From positions 1 through 23,959 of the forward strand of contig DCZG01000015.1 of the NCBI GenBank assembly GCA_002331575.1: a DNA stretch of 23,959 bases. The letters are read 5' to 3'. The notes under the pieces were generated by a model. The model saw only the letters and a program-made list of their open reading frames with translations. It was not told the DNA's origin and made no database searches. A program made the translations under genes and the position numbers. Source of the stretch: Atopobium sp. UBA2090 (lineage in GTDB: Bacteria > Actinomycetota > Coriobacteriia > Coriobacteriales > Atopobiaceae). Position 1 is the first letter of the stretch, and every line of letters begins with the position of its first letter. Shown here piece by piece: positions 7,868 to 15,200 of this stretch.

Positions 7868-8353
7868 TTCGCACAGATGTCATTGCCCAAAATCGTTGGC
7901 TAGCACGGTGTTCGCCTTCACCGCCTCATCGGTGCCGCCAGCAGGAGGAGTAGCATAAAATCCTATCCTCACAACTCGTGAGGGCGAAGAGACGACCGTT
8001 GAGGGGAAACTCGGATGGCAGTCTCTATTTGCAGGCCATGGTCGCAGCCAAAACCTTTCGCGGATGACATCTCTGCCGCCGCAAAGAACACCAAACAGTG
8101 GCAGGTGCCACGACTGAAAATGGGCAATGCCCTTTATGCAACTAATTGCTTGATACAGACACACAAGAGGCAGAAGCTGAGAACCATCCGGCGCCAGACG
8201 GCCAGCTTCCCCTTCTGGGGCTGGCTCGAACCAATCGCCGCTGGCTGAGTGAATCAGAAGACGATGCTTCCAGAAACATTCACCAGCTTGCTAGGGACCG
8301 ATTCAGACTAATGTGAACGACTATGCCGTGTCGGACGTGGACCGTGTCTGCGC
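7868..8353. other. Lower-GC spacer without a convincing gene
   Basis: This stretch lies between the IS21 right end and the stop of the leftward two-gene operon. Short open frames exist on both strands, such as 8015-8248 (+) and 7880-8164 (-), but neither has a good ribosome binding site together with a recognisable family. A 20-bp segment at 8294-8313 closely resembles 19556-19576 and may be a remnant of an insertion-sequence end. The DNA may be decayed mobile-element debris. Confidence 0.4.
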
Positions 8354-8671
8354 TTACTCCACAATTTGGGACGCATCCTGAATATCCGGATGTGATTCGA
8401 CTGCTTTCTCCTCTACCTTTGCAACGCCTTCAGCATCAAGCTTCTGTTTCAAACCCCTGAGCTCAGATCCTTCTTTGGTTCCGTCATCGAGCGACTTGAA
8501 AAACCTTGCGATGGGCCTGCTCCCTAAAATGTTGAATTCGACATTTCCCTCGAGAGATGAATCCACGATTCCTTCGAGAAGTTCTTGAGTAAGGTCAGTA
8601 ATCATCACGTTTTGTCCGTCGATGTTAATGGTCCCGTTTTCAGAAACCGAAATGGTTCTTTTCTCCGTCAT
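8354..8671 (-). CDS. Small acidic protein coupled to PHP-ABC ATPase
   Basis: This 105-aa protein has no family I recognise. Its ATG (8671-8669) overlaps the stop of the upstream ATPase gene in an ATGA arrangement, so the two are translationally coupled and probably act together. The N-terminal half looks beta-rich (KRTISVSENGTINIDGQNVMITDLTQELL) and includes VEFNILGSRPIARFFKSLDDG. The C-terminal third is charged and probably helical. There is no signal peptide, membrane helix, zinc motif or obvious catalytic motif. It could be an accessory subunit, an immunity protein or a regulator of the ATPase; those roles are guesses from gene order alone. Confidence 0.7.
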   Translation of the reverse strand: MTEKRTISVSENGTINIDGQNVMITDLTQELLEGIVDSSLEGNVEFNILGSRPIARFFKSLDDGTKEGSELRGLKQKLDAEGVAKVEEKAVESHPDIQDASQIVE

Positions 8672-11148
8672 CGTCTTGTCATCCCTTCGTATACGCTGTT
8701 CCTGTGGTTCACTGCATTCGTACCCCCATCGATAAGATTAGCAACTTCCTCGATGAGGCTCGCCTTGCCATTCGTGCCGACAAACGACCTGTTAACATAG
8801 CTGACACGGTTCGGCTGATTGACCATTTTCTCGTTTGAAGCGAGGATGATTTCGTTCGCATCGGCATTAACCACGAGAAGGGGCTCGTGCGTGGCGACGA
8901 AAATCTGATGGCTCTTCCTTAACTTGCTGAACTTATCCGAAAGAGTCGCATTAAGAAATGCCTTCTCCATATTTGATTCGGGCTGGTCATACAGGATAAC
9001 GGTGCTGCTGCCCGCGTCGGAGATTGCATCATCAAGAAAATGAGAGACATAGACTTTGCTCAGCATTCCCGCAGAGAACTCCTCAATCGGTCTGAAAGTG
9101 CCGTTCTCGTCGGCAAGCTCGATTGAGTAAGTGAAAACTGCATCGTGAGAAAGGGAGATGTAGAAGTCATCGGAGATGCCATTATCCGCAAAGATGTCGA
9201 GCAGCGATTTCACATCGGCCGCTTTTGAAAGCGAACACGGCTTGAGCATACTGACCTTAACCTTGCCCATTACTCTTCGCTTGGAAACGACCGTTCCGAA
9301 AGCACCTAAGAAATCGTCCTCATTGTCGAGTGACAACTTGACTTTGCTTATTCTTAGCTTGCTAGAATTGCTATCGCTGTTTAGGGAAATCGAATTCCTC
9401 ACTGCTTCTTCGTCGAGCGTCGGCACCTTTGCTTGGAATATATGCCTTTGGGAGTCCAAGAGGTTCATGGCGAGTTCCTCAAGTTTGTCTGCAAGCACTT
9501 GCTTCTTCTCAATGAGTTGCTGGGACTGAACGCTGACCTCCCCGTTATAGGTGTGACAAACGTTATAGATGAGATCCTGCTTCTCTTTGAAGAGCTTCAA
9601 TATGCCAATTGATTGGTCGACCTGGTTCGCCCTTGCGAGGAGGTGCATCGTGAAAGTTTTTTCAAGGGCATCTATCGTCTTGACGACCTCGCTGGCGAAC
9701 CCGTTTCTTACTGCAATTTCGCGAAGAGTCTCGAACGCCTTCTTAATCGAGGCCAAATCTTGACTACATATTTCCCTTGCGGTTTCAAGACCCTGGATTT
9801 GTGAGGCCGTCGACGAGTCGGCAATATATTCGATGGTGTTGGCATGCTCCACGTCGTTTGCATCAATGAATCTCTGCGCACTTTGTGCCTGAGCCAATGT
9901 CGTTCCAACAGCGGCCCTGCTTCTTTTCGCTTTCGATACATCCGAGAGGTACTTCTTCGCCTCGCGGGAGAAGTCCTCGACAAGTTTGGTGAATCCTCCG
10001 ATGTCAATTCCGAGCCCTAATTCGTTCACAAGCTCCGCCCGGCTGCCTACATAGGCGCGGATTACCTTCTGGTACAAGTTCTGTCCCTCTATCACTTCGG
10101 CAGCGCTTCCAAAATCGAGCTCAGTACCGTCGGGCCCGTACAGGTGGATGTCGGCAGGGTTATACATCCCCTCGTAGTTTCCGCTACTCGAAGAGCTCTC
10201 GGTAAGGTGCTCTCCCCTCATTTTGTACTTCAGGATATCGAGAAGAAGGGTTTTGCCACTTCCTGATGGGCCGATGATACAGTTTAGGCCCTGCGAACAA
10301 TTGATTTCGGAACTCTCCATTTGGGCTGAGCGGTCGATGATGATGCGAGAGATATATAGCGGTCTCGTGACTATGTTTTCCTCCCGCACAATTCTCGATG
10401 CTCCCGTGAGGACGCAATAGTAGAGATCATCGAATGTATTGCTGGCCCACAAGTAGGTCGGGGACTCAATCTCGGAGAAGGGGATACGATCTGCTGCGGA
10501 GACATCCGCAGCATCCTTCTCGAGCCACTCAGCTTGCTGCTCGTCGAGGAATCCTTTGAGTTTCTCGACGAGGACTGTCTTGTGGAATGCTTTATTATCC
10601 TCGAAAGCAACGGGGTAGAAGCGGTTGAAACCGACAACTTCGCTTGCCATTTCAGGGTTATTCCGAATATTCCTTTTGCCTTGCTTAACGCCGCCGTGTA
10701 CGCAAATAACGGATCGCGTGCCATGGAGAAGGCTGCCGATTTGGTCAATACTAAGGAAGAATCCGTGGTTCTTCTCAAATGACCTTTTCATTATTGCTGT
10801 AAGAGATGCTAGATCCGAGTCGGGTGAAAACACGAGGACGACGTGCAGAACCCGTTTTTCGTTTTTCCAGTTCTTGAGATTGACCTCTACTCCAGGAAGC
10901 ACCTCAATGTCCTTACGCTTCGCGTATTCTCTGACAAGGCGCCATGAGGCGGCGTCTAGGTAATTTGAGTTCGTTTGGGCGAGAAGCCGGAAACCGCATT
11001 CTGCAGCTTCATCAATGCTCTCATATGCCATGTTGAGGTTAAAGCACGGAACATATTCTATTGAACGATCGATTTTGCAGTCTGCACCTTCCCCACCAAG
11101 ATGACAGTGAATGGACATCTTTGTATATTCATCGTTCTTCACGTACAT
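8668..11148 (-). CDS. PHP-domain ABC/SMC-type ATPase (putative defence protein)
   Basis: This 826-aa cytoplasmic protein fuses an N-terminal PHP-like phosphoesterase domain to an ABC-type ATPase. PHP traces are His14-Cys-His16, Glu88 (PGVEV) and His151 (CVHGG). The usual TDH and SDAH motifs read QTNS and ASNT, so part of the metal site seems lost. The ATPase has Walker A GPSGSGKT (293-300), a central helical region (about 395-560), signature EEFSAGM (near 689), Walker B VILYDQPESN (Asp721) and an H-loop VATHEP (His754). The DQPE-type Walker B is shared with RloC/PrrC-like and other defence ATPases. ATG 11148 is chosen because AGGAAGGA lies just upstream; 11205 lacks a site. It leads a two-gene operon and lies in lower-GC DNA among restriction genes. 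A TrlF-like nuclease-ATPase defence role is inferred. Confidence 0.8.
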   Translation of the reverse strand: MYVKNDEYTKMSIHCHLGGEGADCKIDRSIEYVPCFNLNMAYESIDEAAECGFRLLAQTNSNYLDAASWRLVREYAKRKDIEVLPGVEVNLKNWKNEKRVLHVVLVFSPDSDLASLTAIMKRSFEKNHGFFLSIDQIGSLLHGTRSVICVHGGVKQGKRNIRNNPEMASEVVGFNRFYPVAFEDNKAFHKTVLVEKLKGFLDEQQAEWLEKDAADVSAADRIPFSEIESPTYLWASNTFDDLYYCVLTGASRIVREENIVTRPLYISRIIIDRSAQMESSEINCSQGLNCIIGPSGSGKTLLLDILKYKMRGEHLTESSSSSGNYEGMYNPADIHLYGPDGTELDFGSAAEVIEGQNLYQKVIRAYVGSRAELVNELGLGIDIGGFTKLVEDFSREAKKYLSDVSKAKRSRAAVGTTLAQAQSAQRFIDANDVEHANTIEYIADSSTASQIQGLETAREICSQDLASIKKAFETLREIAVRNGFASEVVKTIDALEKTFTMHLLARANQVDQSIGILKLFKEKQDLIYNVCHTYNGEVSVQSQQLIEKKQVLADKLEELAMNLLDSQRHIFQAKVPTLDEEAVRNSISLNSDSNSSKLRISKVKLSLDNEDDFLGAFGTVVSKRRVMGKVKVSMLKPCSLSKAADVKSLLDIFADNGISDDFYISLSHDAVFTYSIELADENGTFRPIEEFSAGMLSKVYVSHFLDDAISDAGSSTVILYDQPESNMEKAFLNATLSDKFSKLRKSHQIFVATHEPLLVVNADANEIILASNEKMVNQPNRVSYVNRSFVGTNGKASLIEEVANLIDGGTNAVNHRNSVYEGMTRR

Positions 11149-11256
11149 GACATTCCTTCCTGGCATCTTGAGTAAATGCATAAGAATTATATGTGACACC
11201 GACAAATTCGTCTATGCTGTGCGCGTAGTTACCGGCTACATCATGAGGGGCAGGAA

Positions 11257-11697
11257 ATGATGATTAGCATGCCCAGAATCGAGAGTATATGGGACTTGAG
11301 CTGTAGAGATATGTCCAACGCGGAGATTGGGGGCCAGCGCCTCACGGGCCACGATTTGCAAGCATCTTTTGATGGACGATTTCTCTCCTGAGTGACCATT
11401 CAATGAGCGGAGGCCAGCGATGCTCGGTTCCCGCAAGCCCATCATCGACCAAATTCTCAACGCTGACGGGCTCATCTGGCACAAGCGGCGTCACACAGTG
11501 GCCAGGATTTACGAGGGGCTTCTCGCGGAGACTGTCTACGACGGAGGCTACGGCGTGGCGAAGCCCAGCACGACTTCGGCAACGTAGACGTCATGTTCTG
11601 CAAAGAGAAAACGAGGATGCGCTTTCTCATCTTGGGCTTCCCCTTCCCCGATACGGGGTTTGTCGCGCGCACCTCAACCTGGCAGCGTTGTCCATGA
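11257..11697 (+). pseudogene. Decayed second IS21-family istA remnant
   Basis: Three short frames in order match parts of an IstA N-terminal half. Positions 11257-11391 encode an N-terminus like those of IstA (MMISMPRIESIWDL, DMSNAEI) and end at a stop. Positions 11396-11587 encode PIIDQILNADG and HTVARIYEGLLAETVYDGGYG, the usual IstA linker (HTAKRIYERL type). Positions 11563-11697 encode AQHDFGNVDVMF, containing the first catalytic Asp, then TRMRFLILGFPFPDTGFVAR. Frame changes and stops between them, and loss of the rest, make it non-functional. The sequence differs from the intact istA at 5415-7031, so it comes from another IS21 relative. Assignment is from motif pattern only. Confidence 0.7.
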
Positions 11698-12258
11698 CGA
11701 GCATGACCACGAGGAAGGTTGCGTCCCTCCTGCACGAATTAACGCGGTTGTTCAATTGCCGCAGAATCTTTGAGACCGTCCCTATGGCGCAGAGACGCTC
11801 ACCGAGGAGCCTCTTCTGCAGGCTGCAGCCCAAAGGCACGGACTTGTATATGCAGCGGGTCAGCCGTGAGAGCGCGGCGTACCACAACGCTACTGCCGCT
11901 GTGTTGTGGCCGAACGAGAAGCTGAAAACCTCGCCTGTCTTGATGGCGATTTCTGATGCCGCTCTCAACTTGGCATGTGCTTCGAGCCCGAAAAAAAAGT
12001 AGATTCCCCATCGAGGGCCTTTGTGTGCAGCGTGGGTCTTGGCTACTCGTCCACACATCGTTTAATAATCGAGACTGCTGGGGGCAAGGAAGCGACTGTC
12101 GAGATATCTTGGGCAATCGTATTAATTCATGCCATATCCGCAGAGCGACCCGGACACCCGACCCGCGATGAGGCCACCGACTAGTCGGCATTTCCGTCTC
12201 GTCCTGACTGTAGAATCTGAGAGGCACGTCCAAGGTCGGACAGGCGAACGCACACCAT
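11698..12258. other. Region with no recognisable gene, upstream of Type ISP gene
   Basis: About 560 nt lie between the istA remnant and the ribosome binding site of the restriction-modification gene. The longest frames (11403-12002 on plus and 11627-12058 on minus) show no family I know and no convincing start signal. The minus frame has a few hydrophobic stretches (FFFGLEAHAKL, ATFLVVMLVM), which may be chance. A run of eight A occurs near 11992. The promoter of the downstream gene must lie here; TAGAAT at 12211-12216 is a possible -10 box without a clear -35. Confidence 0.4.
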
Positions 12259-12276
12259 GGAGGCGGTACCGAATTG

Positions 12277-15200
12277 ATGACCATTGACGACGTCCTCGGG
12301 CGGATCTTCAGCTCGTCGGGCAACACCAAGGAGCAGGGCGACGCCTTCGAGAGCGCCACGGTCTACTTCCTCAAGAACGACCCCCTGTGGGCCGAGCGCT
12401 TCTCGAACGTCTGGCTCTGGTCCGACGCTCCCACCAGGACGGGCCACGACATCGGGATAGACGTCGTGGCCAGGGACGCGGGCGACGGGACGTACTGGGC
12501 CATCCAGTGCAAATGCTACCAGGAGGACTCGCAGCTCAGCTACAAGCTGCTGAGCACGTTCTTCTCGACCGCGGCGGCCGACGGGCGCTACTCCCACTAC
12601 ATGATCATCGACACCGCCAACTCGTGGAGCCCGCACCTCAGGGGCATCGCAGAGCAGTACGGCACGGTCAGGGTGGACCTCGACGAGCTCAGGGAGTCCG
12701 CCCTCGACTGGCAGCCGTTCCTGGAGGGCAGGGACCGCGCCGAGCGGACGTTCCTTGAGCCCCTTGACCACCAGAAGGAGGCCATCGCCGCCGTGAGGCG
12801 GGGCTTCGAGACCGCCGACCGGGGGAAGCTAATCATGGCCTGCGGCACCGGCAAGACCCTCACGGCGCTCAGGCTCGCCGAGGAGCTCTGCCCGACGGGC
12901 GCCGTGCTCTTCCTGGCACCCTCGATCACGCTCGTCGCCCAGACGCTGAGAGCGTGGGCAAACCAGGCAAAGCTCCCCATGCGCCCGTTCGTCGTGTGCT
13001 CCGACGAGAAGGCCTCCAGGCTCGAGGACCCGTGGGAGACGAGCGTCTCCGACGTGCCCTACCCCGCGACGACCGACGCTGCGGCCCTTGCGGAGCAGAT
13101 CGCGCGGAGGGGCAACGACGACGGCCTCACCGTCGTCTTCGGCACCTACCAGTCCATCCAGGTCGTCATCGACGCCCAGGCGAAGGGCGCCCCCGAGTTC
13201 GACCTCTGCGTCTGCGACGAGGCCCACAGGACCACCGGGGTGACCGACGAGTCGCTCTCCCCGGAGGAGAGGAGCGCCTTCACCAAGGTCCACGACGCCG
13301 ACGCGCTGCGCGCGAGGAAGCGCCTCTACATGACCGCCACGCCGCGCGTCTACGGCACCGCCGCCAAGAGGCAGGCCCACGAGAACAGCTTCGAGGTCTC
13401 CTCGATGGACGACGAGGAGAAGTACGGCAAGGAGCTGTACCGGCTGTCCTTCGGCAGGGCGGTGGAGCTCGGGCTGCTCTCCGACTACCGCGTGCTCGTG
13501 CTCACGGTCTCCGAGGACATGGCCTCGAGGGTCTACCAGCAGTCCATGGAGGGGGAGGGCGGCTTCGACGTGCCCGAGGCGGCCAAGATCCTCGGCTGCT
13601 GGAAGGGCCTCGCCACCAGGGGCGAGCACCTTGACGACCTCAACGTCTTCAGGATCGACCTCGACGGAGACGGGGACCTCGAGACCGTGACGACGCTTGG
13701 CGTCGAGCCCATGAAGCGCGCCGTGGCGTTCTGCTCCACCATCGCAGACTCCCAGAGGATGGCTGACAGTTTCCAGGAGGTCGTCGACCTCTACATCGAG
13801 AAGACCGGGACGGCATACCCGCTCAGGGTCGAGGCCCAGCACGTCGACGGCGGCATGAACTCGGTCATGAGGAAGGGAAAGCTCCACTGGCTCGAGGAGA
13901 ACCCCGGCGCGGACGTGTGCCGCGTCCTCACCAACGCCAAGTGCCTTTCGGAGGGCGTCGACGTGCCCGACCTCGACGCGGTGCTCTTCATGCGCCCCAG
14001 GAAGAGCCAGGTCGAGATAATCCAGGCCGTCGGTCGCGTCATGCGCAGGGCGCAGGACAAGAAGTACGGCTACGTGATCCTGCCCGTGGTGGTGCCGGCC
14101 GGCACCAGCCCCGAGCAGGCGCTCGACGACGACAAGGCGTTCGAGGTCGTCTGGCAGGTCCTCCAGGCGCTCAGGAGCCACGACGAGCGGCTCGACGCGC
14201 GCATCAACGCGCTCAAGCTCGACGGCGCCGAGGGCAAGCCCGGCACCGAGCACATCCGCGTCGACCCCGTCGACGACCCGGGGGACGCCGGCGACCCCGT
14301 CCAGGGCAAGCTCGAGCTCGACTGGACGGTCGACGACTGGAACAGGGCCATGGAGGCCAGGCTGGTCAGGAGGTGCGGGACCAGGGTCTACTGGGACGAC
14401 TGGGCCGAGGACGTCGCCGGGATAGCCCAGAGGCACATCGAGCGCATCGGCAGGATCGTCGACGGCGACCCAGACGCCGCGGCAGAGTTCGACCGCTTCC
14501 TGAGGGGGCTACGCGACAGCCTCAACCCGGGCATCACGCGCGAGAGCGCAATCGAGATGCTCGCGCAGCACGTCATCACGCTGCCCGTGTTCGAGGCGCT
14601 GTTCGGAGAGGCGGACTTCGCAAGGAGCAACCCCGTCTCGGTCGCCATGCAGGGCATGCTCGCCAGGCTCTACGAGCACCAGATCGCGACGCCCGGGGAG
14701 GACGCCACGCTGGCGGACCTCTACGCGAGCGTGAGGAGCCGCTGCTCGGTCGTGCAGAGCGCCTCGGGCAGGCAGGCCCTCATCAAGGACCTCTACGAGA
14801 ACTTCTTCTCCAAGGCCTTCAAGGGCACGAGCGAGAAGATGGGCATCGTCTACACCCCGAACGAGATCGTGGACTACATCCTCCACGCGACAGACCGCAT
14901 GCTCAGGCAGGAGTTCGGCGAGGGGCTCGGCTCGCCGGGCGTCCACGTGCTCGACCCGTTCGCGGGCACGGGCACCTTCACGGCCAACCTCATCGAGTCG
15001 GACCTCATCAGCGACGAGGAGCTCCCGCGCAAGTACGCCGAGGAGCTGCACTCCAACGAGATACTCCTACTGGCCTACTACATCATGACCGTCAACATCG
15101 AGCAGGCCTACCACGCCCGCATGGGCGGCGAGTACCGGCCCTTCGAGGGCGCCGTGCTCACCGATACCTTCCAGATGACCGAGGAGGGTGACACCCTCGA

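Noticed and set aside
8015..8248. 77-codon plus frame after the IS21 element
   Set aside because: No family and no convincing start site; the region looks like debris.
11627..12058. 143-codon minus frame with short hydrophobic stretches
   Set aside because: No recognisable domain, start signal or conserved context; it may be part of decayed DNA.
12264..12276. CGGTACCGAATTG upstream of the Type ISP gene, identical to 13 bases in the IS21 right end (7792-7804)
   Set aside because: A 13-bp match is expected by chance in a window of this size, and no other part of an IS end is present.
12829..14436. 535-codon minus frame within the Type ISP gene
   Set aside because: Antisense shadow of the helicase region, with no ribosome binding site and a biased, domain-free translation.
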